Below are positions 17,501 through 27,115 of a stretch of 33,083 nt of DNA, one piece after another. The notes beneath the pieces were generated by a model. That model had not been told where the DNA came from. It did no database searches and saw only the letters and a list, made by a program, of their open reading frames with translations. The stretch's first letter is position 1. Each line of letters opens with the position of its first letter. The translations under genes and the position numbers were made by a program. The DNA comes from Chara braunii (taxonomy: Eukaryota; Streptophyta; Charophyceae; Charales; Characeae): NCBI GenBank assembly GCA_003427395.1, contig BFEA01000051.1:1026902-1059984 (forward strand), in the 5' to 3' direction.

Positions 17501-18240
17501 ATGTCTACAGGAGCGGTGATTATTCGATTGTTCAGTACGTAAGAAGCGGCAATAGATTGGATAGCAGTGCCGACACGATCACGTGTCGGTATGATACGAA
17601 AAGGACGTTTGGTTTACAATCCGCATGAAGTTTCTTCAGAGCGAGATGAACCGAGATTTTGGGATGGGAGCGTGAGGAATCCATAGTGAAGTTATATCTT
17701 CCTGATAGAGCATGAACAACATATTGTGCTGTATGATTTTGCGCCTCCTAATCCATCACGAGATTACGGAGATATGGATCTCGTTGTAGTTCATGAAGCA
17801 AATTTAGTTAGAGAAGACATTCTTGAGATTAGAGGAATGTTTCTCTATATTGTGCTATGGCTAAATGATCAGCAAGGTCCTTTCAGTCTTCTTCATCATG
17901 TGAAACAGGTACGAGTGAATATATTTAGCATCTTTCGCTCTGAACGTTTTGAGGTCATCGCATTGATGATGAGGCTTGTAAGATCTGGGAACGTTTTTTT
18001 TAATTGACGACTTCTTCGGGTGTGCAAATGATTAGCGGACGACAGGATCTCACTCAGGCAAGATATCTGTTGGTACGTGACACTATGAATGAGGAGTTAA
18101 TTCAGCGCGCGGAGTGATTTTTACTTGTTCAGGATGATGCACCTACTCGTTGGGTTGGTTTTGTTGGATTGCTCAAAGATGGACAAGGACTTTTCCTAAC
18201 TCGCGCACGGACGTCCGAGCTAACGTGGCTCGACTTCCGA
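17501..18240 (+). pseudogene. Unrecognised decayed coding stretch
   Basis: From ATG at 17501 one frame reads through three stops (TAA 17540-17542, then TAG-TGA 17684-17689) to 18007, with protein-like segments such as DWIAVPTRSRVGMIRKG, EPRFWDGSVRNP and RDYGDMDLVVVHEANLVRED. The continuation (RYLLVRDTMNEELIQRAE, then TRWVGFVGLLKDGQGLF) is in the next frame, interrupted by TGA at 18115-18117. A GT-AG pair at 17909 and 18057 would remove 149 bases and join the two frames in phase 0, which fits a once-spliced host gene fragment. I do not recognise the family, and it does not look like gag. Base usage is more AT-rich than the RT that follows, so it may not belong to element C. Confidence 0.4.
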
Positions 18241-18881
18241 ATGAGTTTTATGGATATACGTTACCCTATCCGGGGAACGCTACGCCGTCATCCGGATCAA
18301 GGACACCGCACCCTTCGATCCAGTGCCAAGTTGTGACGGCCAAGTCGTTTCGGGTCACTTGCGCTTACGAGCGGACCGACAAGATAGGCCTATGTTTTCT
18401 ACGGATTGTCGCGACGACAAAATCTTCACCTACGGAGTTCTCTTTGGACCCCTGAGTGGTACGGTTGCTCGACTAGCTCACCGACATCTTCGAGTCTCCT
18501 ACCGGTGTGGTGCTGGATCGGCTAATCTCCCATGAGATCATTCTTGAGGTCGGTGTTGTGTCGCCGAAAGGATGCATCTATGGCATGAGCGAGGAAAAAC
18601 TCGTGATTCTCCGCGCGCAACTCGCTGATTTATTGGACAAGTGCTGGATCCGCCCTAGTAGCTCACCATATGGTGTGCCAGTTTTCTTCGTACGGAAGAA
18701 GAACAAGGATCTTCGCTTGTGCATCGACTACCACAAGCTCAACGCACAAACCGTCAAGAATGCAGGACCTCTTTCACGCATTGACGATCTTCTCGAGTGT
18801 TTGAGCGACGCAATTGGACTTAAAGTCGGGCTATCATCAGATCTCGATGCGCCCGCAAGATCGCTACAAATTCGCGTTTAA
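18190..18881 (+). pseudogene. Element C: region before RT and RT N-terminus
   Basis: One frame carries a segment with CQVVTAKSFRVTCAYE and TDKIGLCFLRIV, then stops TGA 18453-18455 and TAG 18474-18476, then LTDIFESPTGVVLDRLISHE, the usual lead-in of Ty3 RT. It goes on with CWIRPSSSPYGVPVFFV, LRLCIDYHKLNAQTVKN and PLSRIDDLLE. After LSDA about 13-14 bases seem lost near 18810, so the following DLKSGYHQI block is out of frame and the open frame ends at 18881. Gag and protease expected upstream are not recognisable. Confidence 0.85.
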
Positions 18882-19848
18882 GACGCGGTACGAGCATTTT
18901 CAATAAGTTGTTATGCCTTTCAGCCTCACCAATGCCCCAACGACTTTTCAAGCGGCGATGACCAACGAGTTTCACGGAATGTTGGACCGATTTGTGTTGG
19001 TCTACTTGGACAACATCCTCGTCTATAGCCGGACCTTGGAGGATCATCTCGAGCACCTTCGACATGTGTTGGAGACGCTCCGTCGCGCCAAGTACAAAGC
19101 CAACTGCGACAAGTGCAAATTCGTGAGTCAAGAGTTTGAGTACTTGGGCCATTTTGTCACATCAGAGGGCATTAATCCGTTGTCGGACAAGATTCAAGCG
19201 ATCAAAAAGTGGTCGGAGCCGAAGAATGTCACGAATGTATGTTCCTTCCTTGGCTTAGCCAACTACTATCAACGCTTCATCAAGGGATATTCGAAGATCA
19301 TGACCTATTTATCCAAGCTTCAATGCGAGGACCGACCATTCCATTTCGACGACAATGCGCGGGCTTCCTTTTTGGCCCTCAAAGCCGCATTGCTATCTGC
19401 GGAGGTGTTGCGCATGTACGATCCGCTCTTGCCGACACGCGTCACTACTGACGCGTCCGGTTGTGGCATTGGTGTCATCCTCGAGCAACATGATGGTGTG
19501 GACTGGCACCCAATCGAGTACTTTAGCAAGAAAGTGCTCGTCGTGCACTCGATTGACGACGCACGGAAGCCGAAATTATTGACCTTCATACATGCGCTTA
19601 AGTGCTGGCGACATTTTCTTCTCAGTCGACGACAGTTTCGATGGGTAACGGATAACAATCCATTGGTCTTCTACAAGACCCAAAACACAGTCAATAACAC
19701 CGTTGCTCGTTGGATGACCGTTATTGACCAGTTTGACTTCTTCCCTGACCACATTCCGAGCAAGTCTAACCGTTTTGCGGATGCTCTTTCACGGCGTCCG
19801 GACCATTTTACCACAGTCTACTCGACTTTCGAGATTGACGACGACTAG
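18882..19848 (+). pseudogene. Element C: RT core and RNase H
   Basis: After an in-frame TAA at about 18906, the frame from MPFSLTNAPTTF is open for 311 codons. RT motif C reads VLVYLDNILVYS: the second Asp of YxDD is Asn (codon 19012-19014), a CpG-type change that should kill polymerase activity. The connection ANYYQRFI is followed by RNase H: TRVTTDASGCGIGV (Asp present), then ARKPKLLTF where the catalytic Glu of KELLAF is Lys, and WVTDNNPLVFYKT (Asp present), ending ADALSRRPDH. So both RT and RNase H are inactive despite the long open frame. Confidence 0.92.
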
Positions 19849-20540
19849 CGGGACAGCTTCATCCGCAGCTACCTAGTCGACCTCGAGTTTCACGACAAGT
19901 ACGCAAATTATTCCTCTCCCAATCTGGCACCATCGCACTATCGGATCCAAGAGGGATATTTTCTCGTCTACTTGCAGGGGAATAATCTCCTTTGCGTGCC
20001 GAGGGATTCACACTTGAGCACGCGGCTTCTTGGCGAGTTCCACGATGCTCCCGCCAGTGCCGCCAGACATTTTGGACTCAATCGTACGATTGGCCGACTT
20101 CGTGAGCGCTTTTGGTGGCCCGGTCCTCTCGACAACGTCACACGCTATTACAAGTCATGCGGGGGTTGGCGACATTGCGAATCCCGCAATCATCGTCCAT
20201 ACGGCGAGTTGCGACCATTACTGGTCCCATTGCGCCGAAGGGAAGCGATTGCCATGGACATTTCCGGGTCGTTCCCCAAGCACAAGACCGGTGTGGATGA
20301 GATTCTCACGGTGGTCGACCGACTCACCAAGTTTGCCATGTTTTGTTTTGCCGCTATCATGCCAAGGCACCGGAGTTGGTCGAGGTTCTTTACGCCGGCT
20401 GGATTTGCACCAAGGGTTACCCCAAGGAAATCGTTTGCCACCGCGACACTCGGTTTATGTTCGATTTTTGGTTGGCGCTCATCAAACGATGGGGCTCATC
20501 TCTCAATCTGAGTTCGGCTCGCCACCCTCAAACCGATGGC
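19849..20540 (+). pseudogene. Element C: integrase finger and core, broken
   Basis: Starts with a loose finger (LGEFHDAPASAARHFGLNRT then YYKSCGGWRHC; the second Cys of C-x2-C appears to be Trp). The core's first Asp is in AIAMDISGSF, followed by VVDRLTKFAMF. A frameshift near 20340 moves to another frame with GYPKEIVCHRDTRF, in which the usual SDRD Asp is His. After HPQTDG a TAA at 20541-20543 replaces what is usually Gln. Two of three catalytic positions are questionable, so the gene is dead. Confidence 0.82.
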
Positions 20541-20543
20541 TAA

Positions 20544-21240
20544 ATGGAGAGGGCGCATCAGACCGCACAGGTCCTACTTCGCACTCTCATCCGTCCCGAC
20601 CAAAAGGATTGGGTTGAGCGGCTGTCGGATGTCGAGTTGGCATACAACTCGTCTATTAATCCGATTATCGGGATTTCACCCTTAGAGTTCGAGCATGGCT
20701 CGCCGGTCACCTCTCTGTTGGACACAATTATCCCACGGGCGGTCAAGAGCGACGACCATCTCTCTTCATTCGTTGGATTCTTGTCAAGACACACGACAAG
20801 ATGTCGAAGACGCAGGTCACACAGCAACGTCCGCGCCAACAGGCCAACCACCAGTGTCTTCCTTGTCCAGTCCGCGTCGGCGACCTTGTATGGGTCTCCA
20901 CCGTGGAGTTCAGCCTCGAGCAAGATATCTCTCGCAAGCTCCTTCCGAAATGGATGGGGCCCTGGCCCATTATGGCACTTGTTGAGGATGCATCTGAAGG
21001 ACCGTCATTTGTCATTTAGGTGCCCGCCCACTTTCCTGTCTACCCGGTCTTCCATTGTTCTAAGTTAGCGCTGTTCACTCCAGCGGAACACAATGACTTT
21101 TCCGGGCGACGATTGCAAGACCCACTCTCTATGGACAGTTTTCAAGAGGTTGGTGACATCATTTCCCAGTGACGCTACGACAACAGGCCGACAGAGTACT
21201 TGGTACATTTCACATATTGTAGCCATAAGGCTGACCGCAG
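20544..21240 (+). pseudogene. Element C: integrase C-terminus with chromodomain-like tail
   Basis: MERAHQTAQVLLRTL carries the core Glu, then LAYNSSINPIIGISPLEFEHG. A frameshift near 20780 continues in the frame with QANHQCLPCPVRVGDLVWV and LLPKWMGPWPIMALVEDA. After a TAG at 21017-21019 it resumes with HFPVYPVFHCSKLALF and SMDSFQEVGDIIS. One more shift at about 21170 leads to YDNRPTEYLVHF, which looks like the aromatic strands of a chromodomain. Multiple breaks. Confidence 0.78.
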
Positions 21241-21577
21241 CATTTATTTATTTCTTTACTTATTTCTTTGTTGTCTTATTTTTGTATGTGCAAACGTCGT
21301 TTCGGACTTGCAGGCCCCAAGGCTACGTCTTGGGCTGGGTACACAGGGGCAGGGCCGTTTTTAGGCCAGGCGCGTTTTGGCGCCCTGCTGCATCAGCAGC
21401 ACGGTCTGGACGCCCGGTAGGGGCCCAGACCGCGTAGGCCGTTTTGGACCAGCATCAGAGCCACGCCCAGTCAGGTCCAGCGCTACTTATAGCTGGGCTA
21501 CGGCTGGGCACACACAGTTCGTGTAGCTCACTTCTTGGGCGACACACTGCTGGACCAGCACCGCACGCGATAGCGCT

Positions 21578-21655
21578 GCGCTGCGTTAGAGTAGAGGATA
21601 GGTAGGCAGAGGGGCAGCGCTGCGTTAGAGTAGAGGATAGGTAGGCAGAGGGGCA
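21578..21655. repeat. 39-bp tandem duplication in L2
   Basis: Two identical 39-bp units at 21578-21616 and 21617-21655, beginning GCGCTGCGTTAGAGTAGAGG. The perfect identity suggests a recent slippage or an assembly duplication. Confidence 0.93.
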
Positions 21656-21850
21656 GAGGCCTTACCTGCGGTGGCGAGCTCACCTGGCGCCATAGCTGGG
21701 GCTCCACGCCGGCGACCTGCACACGCGACGACGACGACGCAGATAGCACCGGGCCACTACCTGCAGGTGAGACAGCGAGGAGGACGACATCTTCTTCTTC
21801 TTCTTCGCCCTTCATCTCTCCTCCCTCCTACCTTCTTCCTCTTCTCCTTC

Positions 21851-21853
<3 letters not shown>

Positions 21854-21910
<57 letters not shown>
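21854..21910. repeat. (GA)28 microsatellite in L2
   Basis: 57 bases of pure AG repeat at the place where L1 and L3 have only about 9-10 CT units (179-199 and 24180-24197), so this LTR-borne microsatellite has expanded here. Confidence 0.95.
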
Positions 21911-21913
<3 letters not shown>

Positions 21914-22357
21914 CTGGCAGAGGTTTCACGGGCATACACCCAGGATCTGATTCGACATTTTTGCGGCAGACATTGATTGCACACTCGGCAAGGCACTATT
22001 TTTGGACTTCGCTATCGCGATCTTGGTCTTCTCCCTCGCCTCCACCTTCGTCTCGCCTCCCCCTATCTCTCATCCGTGGTATCTCCCCCATGTGTGTGTG
22101 AGGAGGGACCTTTCTTCAGTGTATGTGGTCCCTCCTCCCTCTCTCGCATGTGTGGTGTATGATGGGGTGTCGCGTCAGTATCTGACAGGTCAGATCATAT
22201 CTTCAAGTCTTACGTTGCGCTACATTGTGCTATTCCATATGTATCTGGATGTACATTGCTGGTTGATTCTTGGCTGGCACTGCATTCTCCATACGAGTCC
22301 TTTTCATCACTTTGCGGATCCTTGGCTCCCATACATCGACCGAGCGGGCATGTATCA

Positions 22358-22847
22358 GATGGTCCCCAACACCTGAGGTGTTCACATCAGCTCTAGGGTA
22401 TGGCCACCAGTGGATGTCATGCAAAAAAAAACGAAATCAGAATAGAAGGCCAAGGCTCAAGCATGGCCGGTGCTGACTCACTTGCTCTGTGGGGCCATCT
22501 TCTTCCTTTGTATGGTATGCTGGGGCCAAGTCCCACTAGCAGCTTCGAGTTTCCTCAACACCTGAATCTGGGCGTGTTTGAGGAGGTGTGCAGAAATCGC
22601 TTTGAGTTCACAGCTTATAACTGTTCCAAAGATTTGTTAGAACTCAGAAAGATAAAAGAAAGGCGAAAAGAAGAAAAGGAAATGGGAAACTGTTACAGTG
22701 CTTTGATGGTTGCCAGCCTTGAGAGGAGAAGGATGATCGATGTGCCCATTTCTCTCTTTTCATTTTTAAGGGGTAGCGCATTATATCCGTGTGATCTGGT
22801 TGGGATTGGAACTCAATTTCTGTTTTTGTTTACTGCTCAGCCACAAG
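22358..22847 (+). other. Spacer with one unsupported 186-codon open frame
   Basis: An ATG at 22400 in a good context opens 186 codons (to 22960) with no recognised domain. Its second half runs into the repeat shared with element E, which argues against a real gene. A Lys/Glu/Arg-rich patch (KIKERRKEEKEM) is the only notable feature. Confidence 0.3.
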
Positions 22848-23536
22848 CATATACTCGCACTATCGTCTTCCCCGGAACCCACAAGCATTCTCGCACCTTT
22901 TTTTCTTCATTTTTTTCACACAGGCTCCATCTATTCATGGGGAGTACCGTCTTCCCCTGAGCAAAATGCGCCCTTTATAATGAATCTATACATTCAGATC
23001 AAGGGGGACCTCTGGTCCAATACAGTAATGATAATGGTGCATTGTGTTCGAGGGAACACGGTAGAACATTTTTCCCCGAGCTCAGGATGTAATTGTGGAC
23101 AGATACGTCCAGGTCAAGGTGGAACTGCGGTCAGATGCACCCAGGAGAGTCCTACTGTGAGTATGCCCTGATTCACCCTTTTCCTCTGGATGGGTGCAAT
23201 GGGCACGTAAGAGAGGGGGTGCAGCTGGAAACGCGGGAAATCTACTGGTAGTTCCCTACTGGGGGGAACAGATGAGAGTAGAGTGAATGGGCCTGGCTCC
23301 ACCAGGACCACCACTGTTGAAAACTGATCGAGAGCTATCAATAGATCCATGGAGAGGACTGTCTGTCAGTGATTTTCTCGAGTCCTCAGCCTGCATACTC
23401 TCAAAAATCAAGGGCACTCTCCATCAGCCTCGATTTTGAGAGTCGGTTGCACATGAGACCCCACTGTCAACTTTTTGTTCTTTTTCTGAGTTTTTTTCCC
23501 ATTTTAGTGTGGTGAGAACAAGGAAAGAACAACCAC
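22848..23536 (-). repeat. Diverged partial copy of element E core (E2)
   Basis: Two segments match the core of element E in inverted orientation: 22848-23010 pairs with about 25250-25402 (GAGCAAAATGCGCCCTTTATAATGAATC and onwards) and 23260-23536 pairs with about 25010-25255 (GTAGAGTGAATGGGCCTGGCTCCACCAG, CATCAGCCTCGA, AACTTTTTGTTCTTTTTCTGAG). About 250 bases between them are absent from E. Confidence 0.75.
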
Positions 23537-23601
23537 CGCCACAAACAATCATCAAACACTCCAGAAAACATATCAGACACATGAAAACCCTAAACACCCT
23601 A

Positions 23602-24868
23602 TGTTACATGCCCAGTTGGGCGATGTACATATGTAGTCGAGGATCCGCAATGTGATAAAAAGGACTGAATGGACAATGCAGTGCTAGTAGAATCTCAACA
23701 AGCAGTGTACATCCTGATACATACAAAAATGGTGCTTTGTAGCGCTGTGGAAGACTTAGATATAAGTCCTGACCTGAACGGGACTGACCTCTCTCACGTA
23801 GTACAAGATTGTGCAGCAGAGTGCTAGAATACCAAGGACTAGCCCAATCAATGTCGCAATACGGACCAAACATACATCATCCTCATCACAAGGTGTGAAG
23901 GGGGGCCTGGCGCTACACACAGGAAGAATGCGCCAGGTCCAGACCAGACACAGATGAAGAGGAGGGGATCAGACTAAGAGGAAGGGGGAAGATGGGCATG
24001 TCGTCAACACCAAGTCTTCGGTACAAGTCCCAGACAATCCCTCGTCAACTGTCTGAAGTCCAATGTCGAGTCTGGATCCAAATGTCACCAAGCCCGCTCT
24101 CTCATAGTCTGCTGATGCAGTGAAGTCAGGTAGCGAGAGGGTGAGAGGGANATGGTGGACTGAGAAGAGGAAGAAGAAGAACTCTCTCTCTCTCTCATGT
24201 GCCAGGTACTAACCTGTGAAGATGGCGCTGTGCTGCAGGTACCTCGAAGACGAAGCTGGAGCTATGGCGCTGCAGGTAAGTCTCCCTGGCCTCCGCCCAA
24301 TCTCTCTCTCCCTCCAGTACTAGTGCCATCCTACTAGTGCCCAGCGCTGAAGACTACTGCTAACGCTACTACTACTACCGCAGTGCTCCTCCAGAGTGCT
24401 GCTGCCGAATCCTGAAGACTACCTCCTGCTTCCTGAACTGCACGTGAAGTGCCTGGGAAGTCCCTATGAACTACCTGCAGCCTGCAGGGCGGGCCAGTCC
24501 TATATAGTGCTGGCCCGTCCAGGAGGCTGCTCTTGCCAATGCCAAAACGTGCCAGACCCTGGCGTTGAAGCTCAACCAAAGGTTGTCTTGAAAACAGGCC
24601 TGAAATGGTCTGTGCTAAAACCCTGGTCTGGTGCCTAAGTTTCAGGGCAGGTCGATCTTATGAGGGCCTGAAAATGGCCCTCTGTTTCAGGCTGAAAAGA
24701 CTCAGGGCCTGGAAGGCTGAAACAACACAGGGCCTGTAGGCCCTTGTTTCAGGCTTTCAGGCTGAAACGACACAGGGCCTGTAGGCCCTTGTTTTCAGGC
24801 TTTCAGGCTGAAAACGTCACGGGCCTGAAAATGGTCCGTGCAGCCTGTTGCAGGCGCAGCATGTAACA
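23602..24868 (-). mobile_element. Complete solo LTR (copy L3) with CCCTA target duplication
   Basis: Starts TGTTACATGC and ends GCATGTAACA, a perfect 10-bp terminal inverted repeat with TG...CA ends. It is flanked by CCCTA at 23597-23601 and 24869-24873, a 5-bp target duplication. The uninterrupted site can be read in the opposite arm of element E (25560-25580 reads, inverted, AAACACCCTACCTCCC), which confirms the insertion boundaries. It is 1267 bp long with no internal coding sequence, so it is a solo LTR left by recombination. By analogy with L2 after element C, transcription is tentatively on the minus strand. One N at 24151. Confidence 0.92.
24715..24827. repeat. 45/46-bp tandem repeat in L3
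   Basis: Units 24715-24759 and 24760-24805, plus a partial third, each with the palindromic AGGGCCTGTAGGCCCT core. It is the counterpart of the 92-bp duplication in L1. Confidence 0.88.
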
Positions 24869-25620
24869 CCCTACCTCCCACCTGAGGGGCAATCAACTCC
24901 CCATGTTGATTGAAACCGAGGGCCGGACAATTCCAATCAACGAAGGGGACATCAACTATCCTACACCCATCTGCTGCCAGACATCGAGGAGCACTTCAAC
25001 AATGACCTTGTTCTCACCACATTAAAATGGGAAAAATACTCAGAAAAAGAACAAAAAGTTGACAGCGGGGTCTCAGCGTGCAGCCGACACTCAAACTCGA
25101 GGCTGATGGAGAGTGCCCTCGATTATCGAGAGTATGCAGGCTGAGGACTTGAGAAAATGAGAGAACAACCCTCTCCATGGATCTATTGACAGCTCTCGGT
25201 CAGTTTTCGAGAGTGGTGGTCTGGTGGAGCCAGGCCCATTCACTCTACTCTCACTTGTTCCCCTCCCTTGATCTGGATGTATAGATTCATTATAAAGGGT
25301 GCATTTTGCTCAGGGGAAGACATTAATCCCCACAAACAGATGGAGCCTGTGTGGGAAAAAAAAAAGCAAAAAAGGTGTGAGTATGCTCGTGGGTTATGGG
25401 GAAGACGATAGTGCGACCCCTCCCTTCTATTTCATTGTTGAAGCGCTCCTCGATGTCTGGCAGCGGATGGGTGTAGGATAGTCGATGTCCCCTTCGTTGA
25501 TTAGAATTGTCCGGCCCTCGGTTTCAATCAACATGGGGAGTCGATTGCCCCTCAGGTGGGAGGTAGGGTGTTTAGGGTTTTTATGTGTCTGATTGTTTGC
25601 GGTGGTGGTTGATGAGAACG

Positions 25621-25765
25621 CTTTTCGCTAGGGATAGGTTTTGATAGCAGGAGGTCAATCCTTCCCTGTTGCAGGGAAGTAATCAATGCCTCTGCTATTT
25701 AGAGTAACATGGCTGATATGGTGGAACACGGATCTGGCTTCGTACGGTATAAACAGACCATGGCT
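25621..25765. other. No gene recognised
   Basis: Short unique-looking spacer with a CCCTGTTGCAGGG palindrome near 25666. Confidence 0.35.
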
Positions 25766-25920
25766 AAGCCGGACCCGGACCCGGACATTTGCGGACATGG
25801 AACCGGACCCGTGTCCGGTAGTTTCCGGACGTCCGGAATTCCGGACATTTCTGGACCTCTGGACATGGGGGGATCCGGATGGTCCGGATGTCTGGACAGG
25901 TCCGGAAATGTCCGGACCAT
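25766..25920. repeat. CCGG-rich (TCCGGAC) cluster
   Basis: About a dozen CCGG sites within roughly 150 bases, in phrases CCGGACCCGGACCCGGAC, GTCCGGAATTCCGGAC and GGTCCGGATGTCTGG. Both strands stay open over this stretch because the motif lacks stops, giving Asp/Pro- or Gly/Ser-rich products that I do not believe are genes. Confidence 0.7.
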
Positions 25921-26161
25921 TAAAAAAGATAAAAATAAAAAAATCTGAAAAAAAAGTATGCTATGGCAGCTATGCAGAATAACAATGCAAACCACTTTTG
26001 CCTCAGAGTCATGTCAGAATTCCTAACCAAACTTGAGTTACAACTTACAAGTCAAAAACTATAAAAAAGCTTTAAAAAAGACTTAAAAAACTAATAAAAG
26101 GTAATGAATTATTAGTAATTAAAAATTGGGGTTGTCTAATAAATTATTATAGAGAGAGAAT
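25921..26161. other. AT-rich spacer
   Basis: Rich in A runs and TAAT motifs, no coding sequence; directly precedes the proposed LTR of element D. Confidence 0.5.
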
Positions 26162-27100
26162 TGTGAGGCATAGGGCCTCGACATGCCCTACAGGGCCTAT
26201 TTTTCACACTGTCGGTCGCCCTAAGTGAAGGCAGGCACGACTGAGGCCCTAACAGGCCATATTTGGGGTCACCACGCAACTGAGGAAATTCAGGCAGTTG
26301 CGCAGCGCCAGTTGGTTGGAGGTGCCCAGGCCCAGGCTGCCTTCCATTGCATGTAACTGAGGCAGGCCCTGGGCCGGATACACAAAGTGGACCGAATAAA
26401 GGCTGAGGGCAGTTGGGTGCTGGTAACCGACACAGGCCCTGGGCCTGTTACTTCGGACTGAGGCTCAGCCTCGTGGGGCCTACCGGAAGCTTCTGGTACA
26501 GGGCCCAGTACCTCACGAATGCACGCAGCAGCAGGCCACTTCGATATAGGGAAGGCCCTGCCTCGGCATTGGATATTCGGGCACTGGATGCTTTGTGTGC
26601 AAGCGCTGCTGCGCTATCGCCTGCCAGGCTCACGCGCTCACGGGCGAGCTGGAAGGAGCAGGCAGCCATAGCCAAGCTGCACTGCTGTATGCTGGATGGG
26701 GCGCATGGTGGTCCTTGGGTGCAAGTAGCATCTGTGAGTTGGGGAACGAGGTTGTGAGTGATACGAGAGACGTACCTGGTGCTTGAAGCGTGCGGCATTG
26801 GGCGAGATCTGCTCGTACTTCGGGGAGCTGTTGACGTCATCAGCGGCATTGTAGAGTAGGCTAGATAGGATCTGCCATCTGTAGTCAGGGCGCCGAGCGC
26901 CAGATAGAATATCAACATTGGTTCTTCGTTGATGATGATGATGAGACTATTCCAGCATTGTGAATTATGAGCTTTTGTGTGCTCTTATTTGGTGAAACTC
27001 GTGATGCAATTCTGCTTTTGGTTCGAGGTCACGACTATCTGGTCTCATGTGTATGATGCTGTTTGATTGTTGAAGTTCGCTATTGCTCATCTTCCTTGCA
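26162..27100 (+). mobile_element. Probable 5' LTR of element D
   Basis: The 3' end is secure: CTTCCTTGCA, then ATT and the primer-binding site. A plausible start is TGTGAGGCATAGGG at 26162, giving about 939 bp, but the 3' LTR is outside the window, so this cannot be checked here. The left half has GGCCCTGGGCC palindromes (26366 and 26436) like those of the other LTR families. The open frames within are incidental. Confidence 0.5.
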
Positions 27101-27103
27101 ATT

Positions 27104-27115
27104 TGGTATCGGAGC
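27104..27115 (+). other. Primer-binding site of element D
   Basis: TGGTATCGGAGC, one base different from the initiator-Met type. It is separated from the LTR end by ATT, as in element B. Confidence 0.75.

Larger units (their letters stand above)
21283..22357 (+). mobile_element. LTR of family L (copy L2), diverged
   Basis: Inverted relative to L1 and L3. Shared landmarks in the same order are GGCC-rich U3-like sequence, a TTATAG box near 21487, CTGGCGCCATAGCT near 21693, TTCTTCTTCTTC and the GA array, then the block at 22215-22357 (GATGTACATTGCT, GGCACTGCATTCTCCAT, TTGCGGATCCT) that matches L3 at 23608-23755 inverted. It ends GGGCATGTATCA, versus GGGCATGTAACA in L3. The proposed start TGTATGTGC is weaker, and no target duplication is seen. 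It lies just after the pol end of element C and could be its 3' LTR or a later insertion. Confidence 0.6.
23538..25620. mobile_element. Element E: non-autonomous element with long terminal inverted repeats, split by a solo LTR
   Basis: Without the LTR at 23602-24868 the left arm (23538-23601 plus 24874-25005) is the inverted complement of the right arm (25432-25620). The best 141 bases (24865-25005 against 25432-25572) differ at only five positions, all transitions and four at CpG. The core (25006-25431) has no coding sequence. The arms read inward AAACCCTAAACACCCTACC. No clear target duplication was found, so the superfamily (foldback, MULE-like MITE) is open. Confidence 0.75.

Noticed and set aside
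17539-17564. GTAAGA...ATAG pair as an intron that would remove the first stop of the unknown coding stretch
   Set aside because: Only 26 bases long, too short for a spliceosomal intron.
22400-22960. 186-codon open frame with good ATG context
   Set aside because: No domain, and its second half is the dispersed repeat shared with element E; kept only as a low-confidence note.
23580-23600. AAACCCTAAACACCCT as an interstitial telomere repeat
   Set aside because: Explained as part of the arms of element E, present inverted at 25566-25585.
23768-23990. Minus-strand peptide with a hydrophobic helix (ATLIGLVLGILALCCTILYYV) and several Cys, as a possible env-like or membrane gene
   Set aside because: It lies wholly inside the solo LTR, has no start, and is not kept in the matching part of L2.
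25686-25995. Open frames of about 98 codons on both strands
   Set aside because: They come from the stop-free CCGG-rich repeat.
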